A stretch of DNA of 21,557 bases from CAYOHP01 sp964403795 [NCBI: uncultured bacterium]. Its GTDB lineage: Bacteria; Muiribacteriota; UBA6191; CAZXTJ01. Position numbers and translations under genes: made by a program. Shown piece by piece: positions 14,970 through 21,557 of the stretch; within the stretch, counting starts at the first letter, position 1, and every line of letters starts with the position of its first letter. Under the pieces are notes generated by a model. That model was not told the DNA's origin, made no database searches, and saw only the letters and a list, made by a program, of their open reading frames with translations. The stretch covers positions 16,385-37,941 of the forward strand of contig CAYOHP010000055.1 in assembly GCA_964403795.1 (NCBI GenBank), read 5' to 3'.

Positions 14970-15896
14970 ATGGATCACAAACTCAGATTCAAGAGAGACT
15001 CGGGTTTGCCGCCGGGTCTGGACCGTCGATCGCTGGGTGTGAGTAGCCGATGCCCCCTTGGCTGCGAGGGTGAGGCAAAGGAATGGGCCTCCGACTTCCG
15101 CGGCAATCGGATCCATCGGTGTGGGGCATGTTCCCTGCGCTTCCTCTGGCCGCTCCCTTCTCCCTCCGAGGCCGGCTCCTGGTACCAGTCGGTCCTCTAT
15201 GGCGTCGCGAACGCGGACGGGACCGGCTTCGAGCCCGACGTCGAGGCTGCCTGGCGGCGCTCGGATGCCCGATCCCTCCGGCGGATCGCCGCGGTCCGTC
15301 CCGTCCGCGGGGCATCCTTGCTCGATGTCGGGGCCGGCAGCGGACATCTCCTGGATGCCGCCAGGGACCAGGGCTATGCGCGGCTCGCCGCGGTCGACAC
15401 CAGTGCCCGGAGTGTCGAGATGCTCCGGCAGCGGGGCTACGAGGCATGGATTGGCCTGGTCGAGGACCTGGATCTGCCCCGGTTCGACGTGATCTGTGCC
15501 CATCACGTCCTGGAGCATGTGGTCGACCCCCTCGGGTTCCTCCGTCGCCTGGCCCATCTGCTGCAACCTGGAGGGGTGCTCCACCTGCTGGTGCCCAACG
15601 AGGGCTCGCCGACCAGCCGGTGGCATGACTTCTGGAGCCGCCTCGGGTTGCGTCGCAAGCCCTTCCGGCACCTGGCGACCGATCAGCACCTGACGTACTT
15701 CGACCAGAAGAGTCTCGGGACCGCGGTCCGAGCTGCCGGCCTGGATCTCGTCTGCCTAGGGACGACGACCTCGGGAAGGTATCCCGATTGGCTGGCAACC
15801 GTGATCCCGCGGCTCCTGGGTCCGATGGGAGGTGCCTCGGTCTGCGAGTGCCTCGGGAGGAGAGAGCCCGGGCAAGGCGCGGTCGGTTTCGCCTGA
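14970..15896 (+). CDS. Class I SAM-dependent methyltransferase with N-terminal zinc ribbon
   Basis: The 308 residues begin with a four-cysteine site: C28 and C32 in CPLGC, C51 and C54 in CGAC. This probably binds zinc, as in the C-x2-C type methyltransferases found in sugar and O-antigen clusters. The Rossmann core has motif I LLDVGAGSGHLLD (117-129), acidic Asp143 (AAVDTS), and HHVLEHVVDPLGFL with LLQPGGVLHLLVPN (about 178-210), typical of the Methyltransf_23/11 families. The substrate is unknown; small molecules or sugars are more likely than nucleic acid. The start ATG 14970 lacks a clear ribosome site; TTG 14937 is an in-frame alternative overlapping the kinase end. The gene follows the kinase by 16 bp. 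Its first ~90 bp share the low GC of the kinase 3' end. Confidence 0.88.
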   Translation: MDHKLRFKRDSGLPPGLDRRSLGVSSRCPLGCEGEAKEWASDFRGNRIHRCGACSLRFLWPLPSPSEAGSWYQSVLYGVANADGTGFEPDVEAAWRRSDARSLRRIAAVRPVRGASLLDVGAGSGHLLDAARDQGYARLAAVDTSARSVEMLRQRGYEAWIGLVEDLDLPRFDVICAHHVLEHVVDPLGFLRRLAHLLQPGGVLHLLVPNEGSPTSRWHDFWSRLGLRRKPFRHLATDQHLTYFDQKSLGTAVRAAGLDLVCLGTTTSGRYPDWLATVIPRLLGPMGGASVCECLGRREPGQGAVGFA

Positions 15897-15954
15897 CCCG
15901 GAAGCCCCAGCCAGACCTGTCCCTCACCAGCCCTCCGAGGCTATCCTGTGGCCC

Positions 15955-15959
15955 GGAGG
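15955..15959 (+). promoter_or_regulatory. Ribosome binding site that sets the GTG start of the CmcI-like gene
   Basis: GGAGG lies 5 nt before GTG 15965. It decides this start against the longer open frame that runs back into the end of the methyltransferase gene. Confidence 0.7.
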
Positions 15960-15964
15960 ACCGC

Positions 15965-16744
15965 GTGGGACTCTTACGGAACTGGTTGCGCGGGGCACAG
16001 TCTGCACTTGGAATTGCGGGCCAGCGCGAGGTCCTTGTCGGGGACTCCAATCTCGCTCCTGATGGTGACCGGAGCTGTCTCCTCCCCGTCCACGTCGTCC
16101 GCTCCATCCAGGCCGGCATCCTCAAGTCCACCTACCGCGGCGTGCCTTGCCTCAAGTCCCCGTTCGACCTGGTCCTCTACTCCGAGCTCCTCTTCAAGCT
16201 CCGCCCCCGCACCATCGTCGAGATCGGCACCGCCTCGGGTGGGAGCGCACTCTGGTTCTCGGACCTCTGCCGGTCCTACGGCGGAGAGCCAACCAGGGTC
16301 CTCTCGCTCGACCTGCGCCCGCCCAAGGGACTCGAGATCGAGGGCGTGACCTTCCTCCAGGGCGACGTCCACCGGCTCGGCGACTCGGAGCTCCCCGACC
16401 TCCTCGCCCGCGCAGAGCGCCCGCTCTTCGTCGTCGAAGACGGCCCCCACACCTATGACGGCTGCCTGGCCGCCCTGCGCTTCTTCGATCCCTACCTGCA
16501 TCCAGGCGAGTACATCGTGGTCGAGGACGGCATCGTCGGCGAGCTGGGACCCGGGTACGAGCACTTCGCCGACGGCCCGAGGCGGGCGATCGCCACCTTC
16601 CTCGCCGAGCACCCTGGCCGCTACGAGATCGACGTCGAGGCCTGCGACCGGTTCGGCCCCAATGTGACCTGGAACCCCAACGGTTACCTCCGGAGGCTGG
16701 AGCCCCCCGCCGCCGCCCGCACCTCCACCGCCCGCAGCCAGTAG
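15965..16744 (+). CDS. CmcI/rhamnosyl O-methyltransferase-family protein
   Basis: The 259 residues match the family of cephalosporin hydroxylase subunit CmcI and mycobacterial rhamnosyl O-methyltransferase. Key features are the entry region GVPCLKSPFDLVLYSELLF, SAM motif I VEIGTASGGSALWF (85-98), acidic Asp116 (LSLDLRPP), VVEDGPHTYDG (157-166) and GEYIVVEDGIVGE (181-193). Members O-methylate sugars or small molecules and usually bind a metal at the acidic/His cluster. The family identification is firm; the substrate is not known. GTG 15965 is chosen for its ribosome site. Codon use changes sharply near codon 38 (about 16,078): A/T-ended codons before, almost pure G/C-ended after. The last 61 bp overlap the convergent acyltransferase gene. 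Confidence 0.87.
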   Translation: MGLLRNWLRGAQSALGIAGQREVLVGDSNLAPDGDRSCLLPVHVVRSIQAGILKSTYRGVPCLKSPFDLVLYSELLFKLRPRTIVEIGTASGGSALWFSDLCRSYGGEPTRVLSLDLRPPKGLEIEGVTFLQGDVHRLGDSELPDLLARAERPLFVVEDGPHTYDGCLAALRFFDPYLHPGEYIVVEDGIVGELGPGYEHFADGPRRAIATFLAEHPGRYEIDVEACDRFGPNVTWNPNGYLRRLEPPAAARTSTARSQ

Positions 16745-18333
16745 GTCGCCGGCACGGTCCCCACCCGGATCCGGATCCGCTCTACCGGATCGGGGCCGGG
16801 GAGGCGCAGGTAGACCGGGTGCACGCCGGCCATGGTGGCGAGCGAGACCGAGCCGCCCCAGGCCCTCGCCCCGGGCCCCCGGAACGAGACGAAGGCGATG
16901 TCGTCGGCCGGGCTCTCGATCTCCAGCCGCAGCACGCTGCCCGGGGGCAAGGGCTCCGTCCCCGGCCCCACCGCCAGCTCGAAGTACGCCGAGGTCCCCT
17001 GGTTCTCGATCCGGAGCGCCCCGTCCCGCTCCTCCAGCCGCGTCTGGATCAAGGCCGAGAACCCGGCGAGGCCGGCCTCCCCGCCCCGCCGCAGGAGTAC
17101 CTGCCCCGAGGCATCGAAATCCGCCTGCTCCGCCCGCGAACCGATCACCGCGGGATCGACCAGGGCGGTCTCCATGAGCACCCGCTCCACCATCTCGAAG
17201 ATCACCACGTCGGGCCTCTCCCGGAGGATCAGCTCGGGATCCGGGATCCGCGACCGCACCGCCACGAAGCGCGAGAAGCGATCCGCCAGCAGCGGCACCA
17301 TCGGCTCCATGAAGGAGTCGCCGAAGAGCATCGCCCGAGGCCACCGCGAACCCGGGATCTCGTAGGCCGCGAGTTGCAGGTCCTCGAGCTCCCAGCCCCG
17401 GAAGGTCGGCCGGGTCCGGAGCTCCGAGGTCGGCATCGCCACCGCCGCCCGCGGCATCGCCGGCTGCGGCACCGGCCAGGGCTCCCGCATGGTCGCCTCC
17501 AGGCCTGCCCCGCGAGCGAGATCCCCCCCAGGGCCTTCCACGTCGCGGAATGAGAGCTCAACCAATCCCAGCACAGGGACCGACGGGAACCACTCCCGCA
17601 CCCGGTCCACCACGAGCCCGCAGGCCACCGCCGCGCCCCGGGCGTTCCAGTGGGTGTCGGTCCTCGCATAGACCAGCCCCGCGCCCTTGGCCGCCCGCAA
17701 CGCCGGACGCAGGTCCAGCACCTCCACATCCCCCCGGTCCCCGGCCCGCCGCAGCAGCTCGTCGAGCCGCGTCACGTCCGAGACCCGCTTCACCGATTCC
17801 GGGAGGAACTCGGGATAGATGGTCGCCTTGTTGGGCGCCACCAGCGCCACCATACGGATCCCGAGCCCCGCCAGCCATTCCCTGCGCCGGGCCATGACCT
17901 CCAGCCAGAGCTCGCGGTCGGCCGCCGGGAACGGCTTGGCGGCCTTCCACGACTCGATCTGGGCTCCGTCCATGAAGAGCCAGCCGTCCCGGCCCCGCAG
18001 CACCCAGTCGACCCCCGACGATCCGGTCAGGAGCTGGGTCGCCCGGAGCCGGGTCCGCAGCAGGAGATTCCGGAATCCGAAGTGGTCGTCGAACCAGGCA
18101 TCGAAGGCCCGGGGCCACCGCCCCAGCTCGCCCAGGCTCCCGGGGAGACCGGGGGCAGGCGCGGCCTTCCGGTTCTCGACCGCGGCAGCCGTCGGGTCCA
18201 GGCGCAGCCCCAGTTCGGCCAGCGGCAGCGCCAGCAGCACCAGGAAGCCCGCCACCACCAGTCGATCGGCCAGCAGGCTGCGCCGGCCTTCCGCCCGCTC
18301 CTCCTTCTCCAGCCGATCCACTGCGCTTCGCAT
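16684..18333 (-). CDS. AlgJ/AlgX-like SGNH-fold O-acetyltransferase
   Basis: The 549 residues have one N-terminal membrane anchor (about 24-44), so the rest is periplasmic. The AlgX/AlgJ-type catalytic site is intact: Asp226 and His228 in TDTHWN, and the nucleophile Ser340 in LFGDSFMEP. FDDHFGFRN (81-89) and the RDGWLFMDG stretch are also family hallmarks. The C-terminal ~110 residues (from about 440) look like a beta-sandwich, possibly a carbohydrate-binding module as in AlgX. The family transfers acetyl groups, delivered across the membrane by AlgI-type proteins, onto exopolysaccharide. Here the AlgI-like gene is immediately upstream (7 bp gap). Start ATG 18333 has GAGG (18339-18342) 5 nt upstream, overlapping the AlgI stop. 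No alginate synthesis gene is present, so the acceptor polymer is unknown. Confidence 0.88.
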   Translation of the reverse strand: MRSAVDRLEKEERAEGRRSLLADRLVVAGFLVLLALPLAELGLRLDPTAAAVENRKAAPAPGLPGSLGELGRWPRAFDAWFDDHFGFRNLLLRTRLRATQLLTGSSGVDWVLRGRDGWLFMDGAQIESWKAAKPFPAADRELWLEVMARRREWLAGLGIRMVALVAPNKATIYPEFLPESVKRVSDVTRLDELLRRAGDRGDVEVLDLRPALRAAKGAGLVYARTDTHWNARGAAVACGLVVDRVREWFPSVPVLGLVELSFRDVEGPGGDLARGAGLEATMREPWPVPQPAMPRAAVAMPTSELRTRPTFRGWELEDLQLAAYEIPGSRWPRAMLFGDSFMEPMVPLLADRFSRFVAVRSRIPDPELILRERPDVVIFEMVERVLMETALVDPAVIGSRAEQADFDASGQVLLRRGGEAGLAGFSALIQTRLEERDGALRIENQGTSAYFELAVGPGTEPLPPGSVLRLEIESPADDIAFVSFRGPGARAWGGSVSLATMAGVHPVYLRLPGPDPVERIRIRVGTVPATYWLRAVEVRAAAGGSSLRR

Positions 18334-18340
18334 CGAGTCC

Positions 18341-19783
18341 TCAGAACCGGAAGTACAGGAAGGGGTTGTGGGTCGCCCCGGCCAGCACGCACCCCGAGGC
18401 GGCATAGAGCGCCAGCACCGAGAGCCCGTAGGCCACCTGGCCCGCCACCCGCGCCACCGGCACCGCACCACCCTCGACGGTGCCCCCCAGCCACGCCCGC
18501 AGCGCCGGGACCACCGGGGTCGACCCGATCAGTCCCAACCCCAGCGCCACCCGGACCGGGGCGCTCAGGTAGATGCCGGGCCGGTAGGCCGGGTCGCCGC
18601 CCCCGTTCCCGCCTGCCATCGCCCCCAGATAGCCCAGCGCACCCTCCAGGCTGGAGGCCCGGAAGAACACCCAGCCCACCATGACCACGACCATCACATA
18701 GGCGTGGCGCACCGGCCGCGGCGCCGCCTCGACGACCCGCGCCAACCCCAGTCTCTCCAGCACCAGGAAGCTCCCGTGGAACAGCCCCCAGACCACGAAC
18801 GACCAGCTCGCCCCGTGCCAGAGCCCGCACAGGAGGAAGACCACCAGCAGGTTCCGGTAGGTCACCACCGGTCCGCCCCGGCTGCCGCCCAGCGGCACGT
18901 AGAGGTAGTCCTGGAACCAGGTCGAGAGCGAGATGTGCCAGCGGCGCCAGAACTCGCGGACCGACTGCGCCACGTAGGGGTAGCGGAAGTTCTCGAGGAA
19001 CCGGAACCCGAACATGCGCCCGAGCCCGATCGCCATATCCGAGTACCCCGAGAAGTCGAAGTAGATCTGCAAGGTGTAGCAGCCCACGCCGAACCAGGCG
19101 GTCCGTACCGGCAGGTCGCCCGCAGGCAAGGCGAAGATCCCGTCGGCGGCGACCGCGAAGGTGTTGGCCAGCAGCACCTTCTTGGCGAGCCCGAGCACGA
19201 AGCGCTCGATCCCGATCGCCAGGTCGGCGAGCGCCACACGCCGCATCGCGATCTGGTCGGCCACGTCCCGGTAGCGGACGATCGGCCCCGCGATCAGCTG
19301 GGGGAAGAGCGCCACGTACAAGGCCAGGTCCCCGAGCGACCGGGCCGGCTCGGCATCCCGGCGCCGCACGTCCACCACGTAGGACAAGGCCTGGAAGGTG
19401 AAGAACGAGATCCCGACCGGGAGCGCGATCCCGGGATCAGGCACCACGGCACCAACCCCGCCCGCACCCAGCACCAGGTTCAGGTTCGCCACCGCGAACG
19501 ACGAGTACTTGAACACCGCCAGCAGGCCGAGGTTCAGCACCACGGCCCACCTCACGATCCGCCCGGCACCCGCCTCGTCGGCCGCCACCACGCTCCGCCC
19601 GAGCCGGTAGTTCATCCCGATCGAGGCGAGCATCAGGACCACGTAGTAGGGCTCGCCCCAGGCGTAGAAGACCAGGCTCGCCGCCAGCAGCCACCCGTTC
19701 CGGGCGCGCCCCGGGAGCAGGTGGTAGCCGAACAGCACCACCGGCAGGAACAGGAACAGGAACACGGGCGAGCTGAAGACCAA
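18341..19783 (-). CDS. MBOAT-family O-acyltransferase, AlgI-like
   Basis: The 480-residue polytopic protein is the family member that moves acetyl groups to the periplasm. It has the expected opening FSSPVFLF followed by LPVVLFGYHLLP, the segment FSGYSDMAIGLGRMFGF, the signature FWRRWHISLSTWFQDYLYVP with His283, and the invariant catalytic His323 in LCGLWHGASWSF. It pairs with the SGNH acyltransferase downstream. Start is TTG 19783: family homology begins at the first residues, no ATG is available, and GAGG sits 5 nt upstream. Three tandem CAGGAA units (19745-19762) encode Phe-Leu repeats of the first helix. The HEAT-repeat gene ends 39 bp upstream, with a hairpin (CCCCGG/CCGGGG, 19795-19811) in the gap. 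Confidence 0.95.
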   Translation of the reverse strand: MVFSSPVFLFLFLPVVLFGYHLLPGRARNGWLLAASLVFYAWGEPYYVVLMLASIGMNYRLGRSVVAADEAGAGRIVRWAVVLNLGLLAVFKYSSFAVANLNLVLGAGGVGAVVPDPGIALPVGISFFTFQALSYVVDVRRRDAEPARSLGDLALYVALFPQLIAGPIVRYRDVADQIAMRRVALADLAIGIERFVLGLAKKVLLANTFAVAADGIFALPAGDLPVRTAWFGVGCYTLQIYFDFSGYSDMAIGLGRMFGFRFLENFRYPYVAQSVREFWRRWHISLSTWFQDYLYVPLGGSRGGPVVTYRNLLVVFLLCGLWHGASWSFVVWGLFHGSFLVLERLGLARVVEAAPRPVRHAYVMVVVMVGWVFFRASSLEGALGYLGAMAGGNGGGDPAYRPGIYLSAPVRVALGLGLIGSTPVVPALRAWLGGTVEGGAVPVARVAGQVAYGLSVLALYAASGCVLAGATHNPFLYFRF

Positions 19784-19788
19784 GGGCG

Positions 19789-19792
19789 CCTC
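19789..19792 (-). promoter_or_regulatory. Ribosome binding site that sets the TTG start of the MBOAT gene
   Basis: GAGG on the minus strand, 5 nt before TTG 19783. No ATG or GTG near the conserved N-terminus has such a site. Confidence 0.6.
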
Positions 19793-19794
19793 GC

Positions 19795-19811
19795 CCCCGG
19801 ACGCCCCGGGG
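19795..19811 (-). other. GC-rich hairpin between HEAT-repeat and MBOAT genes
   Basis: A perfect 6-bp stem CCCCGG/CCGGGG with a 5-nt loop lies in the 39-bp gap, 11 nt after the HEAT-gene stop and just before the MBOAT ribosome site. No T tract follows. It may reduce read-through or shield mRNA; in this GC-rich DNA chance is a fair explanation. Confidence 0.25.
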
Positions 19812-19822
19812 ACCGGCGCAGC

Positions 19823-21557
19823 CTACCGCTTCTTGTCGAGGGCGGTCTTGCGGGTGCGGTACTCGGCCTCGGAGATGATGCCGCCCGAGCGCAGCAGCTC
19901 CAGCCGCCGCATCTCCTTGTCGGCGTCGCCCTTGGCCACGATCTGGTGTCCGAGGAAGGAGTCCTCCCGGGCCTTGGCCCGCTCGTAGACCCACTTGGCC
20001 TCGTCGGGCGCCAGCTCCGGCACGTCCACGAGCACGCCCATGGTCTGGATGTGGAGCGAGGTCCGGGTGTCGACCTTCTCGGCCTCGACCGCCTCGACCG
20101 CCATCCAGCGCACTTCCAGCCACGAGGCCTGGGTGGTCTCGAGCGAGCCGCGCAGGAAGAGCACCAGCCGGGTCTCGAGCGCCACCGCCAGCAGGTAGAC
20201 CGGACGCTTCAACGAGTGGATGAACGACCCGTGGAAGGTCCCGCTCCCCAGCCGGCTGGTGACCTGACCCAGGCCGACCACGCTCGAGTAGCGGTTGGAG
20301 TCGAGGGTCTTCTTCCCCAATCGGAACGGCAGCAGCTTCTCGCTCTGGTAGCAGAGATAGGCCTTCTGCACCGCCTCGTCGCCGACCACCTCCGCGAGCA
20401 TCTCCGAGGTGTCCTCCCGGAGCGCGTTCAGCATGGGAAGGTCGTTCGGCCAGCGGCCTTCCCAGTAGCCGCGGGACTCGAAGGCGTTCATCCGGACGTT
20501 GAGTTCCTTGTTGAGCTCCGTGGCCTTCTTCAAGCCCCGGTACTCGATCACCTTGACCTCGGGCGGGCGGAACATCGCCGAGAGCTCGCCGGTTCCCTCC
20601 TCGACCGCCTGCACCATGTCCTCGTCGAAGTTCCGGAGCGCCATCTTGGCGAGGATCTTCACCTCGAAGTTCGGGTCCTCCACGGCCTCCCGCAGGAAGA
20701 AGAAGGTCTCCAGGCAGACGTCCTTCTTGGCCTCCTCGATCATCCGCCGCTTGCCCTCGACATCGAGGCCACGGAAGCGCGCCAGGCGCTCCCGGGCGCC
20801 CTCGGCCGAGGCCCGATCCGCCTCCTTGCGGCTGGAGACCGGCGCCGGCACCGCCTCGGTCGGCGACGTATCCTCGTCGGCCTGGGGCTGGAACTCGTGG
20901 AAGTCGATCTTGGCGTCCTCGGCGTCGAGCCGCTCCCGCAGCTTGACCGCCCAGGCGGCGCCCTCGTCCGCCGACATCTCCACGAAGCCGATCGACTTGC
21001 GACACAGGTCGTCGTCCGGGTCGTCGAGGAACCGCTCCACCAGGGCGCAGGCGTCGGCCCGTCCCAGGTCGGTGATGGCGTAGAAGGCGCTCTTGCGCAT
21101 CAGCACCTGGTCGGAGGCCACCATCTTCTCCAGGGTGGGCAGGATGTTGACGTGGGCGAAGTCCTTGAGCGCGATCACCGCGTTGGCCCGCACCCGGTTA
21201 TTGGCATCGTCGAGCAGCGGCACCACGAAGGGCTGGGCCCGCTTGCGGTCCAACCCCACCAGCGACTCGATGGCGTTGGCCCGCACCCGATCGACCGGAT
21301 CCGCCAGGAACTCGCGCAGCGAATCGAACTGGTCGGGGCCGGCGATCCGTCCGGCCTCCACCACCATCTTGGCCCGGACGAACCCGTCGCCTTCCTTGCG
21401 CATGGCGTCGATGAGCGCCGGCAGCCGGTCGAGATCCCGGGTCTCGGCGATCTCCCGCACCGCCTGGAGCCGCTCCTGGGGGTCCTCGGCGTAGAGCGGA
21501 TCGTCGTCGGGCACCACGAAGGACATCTTCGACTGCATGTCCGAGAAGAAGGCCTCG
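19823..21557 (-). CDS. HEAT-repeat protein with C-terminal SHOCT domain (start at or beyond right edge)
   Basis: The frame stays open to the window end. The first ATG inside is at 21538 (571 residues), but it has no ribosome site and six more in-frame codons precede it, so the true start may be outside. The N-terminal ~200 residues are HEAT/ARM-type helical repeats, with recurring pieces such as RVRANAIESL, RVRANAVIALKD and LMRKSAFYAITD spaced about 36 residues apart. A charged linker and a second helical region follow (FEVKILAKMALRNF). About residues 430-530 look like a mixed beta domain resembling bacterial PH-like domains. The last ~35 residues are a SHOCT domain (LELLRSGGIISEAEY). The HEAT part suggests a cytoplasmic scaffold; the true partner is unknown. 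It precedes the AlgI/AlgJ pair by 39 bp on the same strand. Confidence 0.83.
   Translation of the reverse strand, partial: EAFFSDMQSKMSFVVPDDDPLYAEDPQERLQAVREIAETRDLDRLPALIDAMRKEGDGFVRAKMVVEAGRIAGPDQFDSLREFLADPVDRVRANAIESLVGLDRKRAQPFVVPLLDDANNRVRANAVIALKDFAHVNILPTLEKMVASDQVLMRKSAFYAITDLGRADACALVERFLDDPDDDLCRKSIGFVEMSADEGAAWAVKLRERLDAEDAKIDFHEFQPQADEDTSPTEAVPAPVSSRKEADRASAEGARERLARFRGLDVEGKRRMIEEAKKDVCLETFFFLREAVEDPNFEVKILAKMALRNFDEDMVQAVEEGTGELSAMFRPPEVKVIEYRGLKKATELNKELNVRMNAFESRGYWEGRWPNDLPMLNALREDTSEMLAEVVGDEAVQKAYLCYQSEKLLPFRLGKKTLDSNRYSSVVGLGQVTSRLGSGTFHGSFIHSLKRPVYLLAVALETRLVLFLRGSLETTQASWLEVRWMAVEAVEAEKVDTRTSLHIQTMGVLVDVPELAPDEAKWVYERAKAREDSFLGHQIVAKGDADKEMRRLELLRSGGIISEAEYRTRKTALDKKR

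Noticed and set aside
12000-16744. Reading the kinase and methyltransferase genes as a defence or RNA-modification island because of the compositional shift
   Set aside because: No nuclease, integrase, toxin or defence-family motif is present, and the methyltransferase families seen act mainly on sugars and small molecules.

Overview
This is a very GC-rich, densely packed stretch of bacterial chromosome. It holds 16 supportable protein genes: 15 are clear and one small one is tentative. I saw no RNA genes, insertion sequences, integrases, CRISPR arrays or phage genes. The cell is probably diderm: there are exported lipoproteins, an MscS channel with a long extracytoplasmic region, and an AlgI/AlgJ-type periplasmic O-acetylation pair. 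It also uses GatCAB for tRNA-dependent amidation, Hanks-type Ser/Thr kinases, and TTG/GTG starts. That mix suits Planctomycetota, Acidobacteriota, Myxococcota or Gemmatimonadota. No marker in the window decides between them.

Layout: (1) 1-2316 (+), an MscS-family channel cut by the left edge, meets an ALDH7-type aldehyde dehydrogenase (2300-3883, -) tail to tail. (2) From a 102-bp divergent control region runs a + strand set: an unusual dikinase-like protein with its phosphohistidine domain before its ATP-grasp domain (3986-5992), an MFS transporter overlapping it by 4 nt, gatB, and aroQ (overlapping gatB by 4 nt). (3) 9368-11516 (+) is a three-gene, stop/start-overlapping cassette of exported proteins of unknown function; its last two products are paralogous lipoproteins. 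(4) A possible small tail-anchored protein (11524-11844, -) and a membrane Ser/Thr kinase (11996-14953, +) diverge from a region with a perfect dyad. (5) The kinase is followed by a zinc-ribbon methyltransferase and a CmcI-like methyltransferase. These collide, with a 61-bp overlap, with a leftward set: HEAT-repeat/SHOCT protein, AlgI-like MBOAT acyltransferase, AlgJ/AlgX-like SGNH acyltransferase.

How they may work together: the right third reads as a surface-glycan decoration locus, with two possible methyltransferases facing an O-acetylation machine and a transmembrane kinase as a possible regulator. That is inference from gene content; no glycosyltransferases are visible. The left half is mostly housekeeping plus the dikinase/MFS pair. 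The most unusual items are the permuted dikinase beside a transporter, the paralogous lipoprotein cassette, the kinase with a ~630-residue module I do not recognise, a relaxed-codon segment from about 12,720 to 16,080 whose edges fall inside two genes, and a tiny protein whose membrane helix is encoded by a hexanucleotide repeat.
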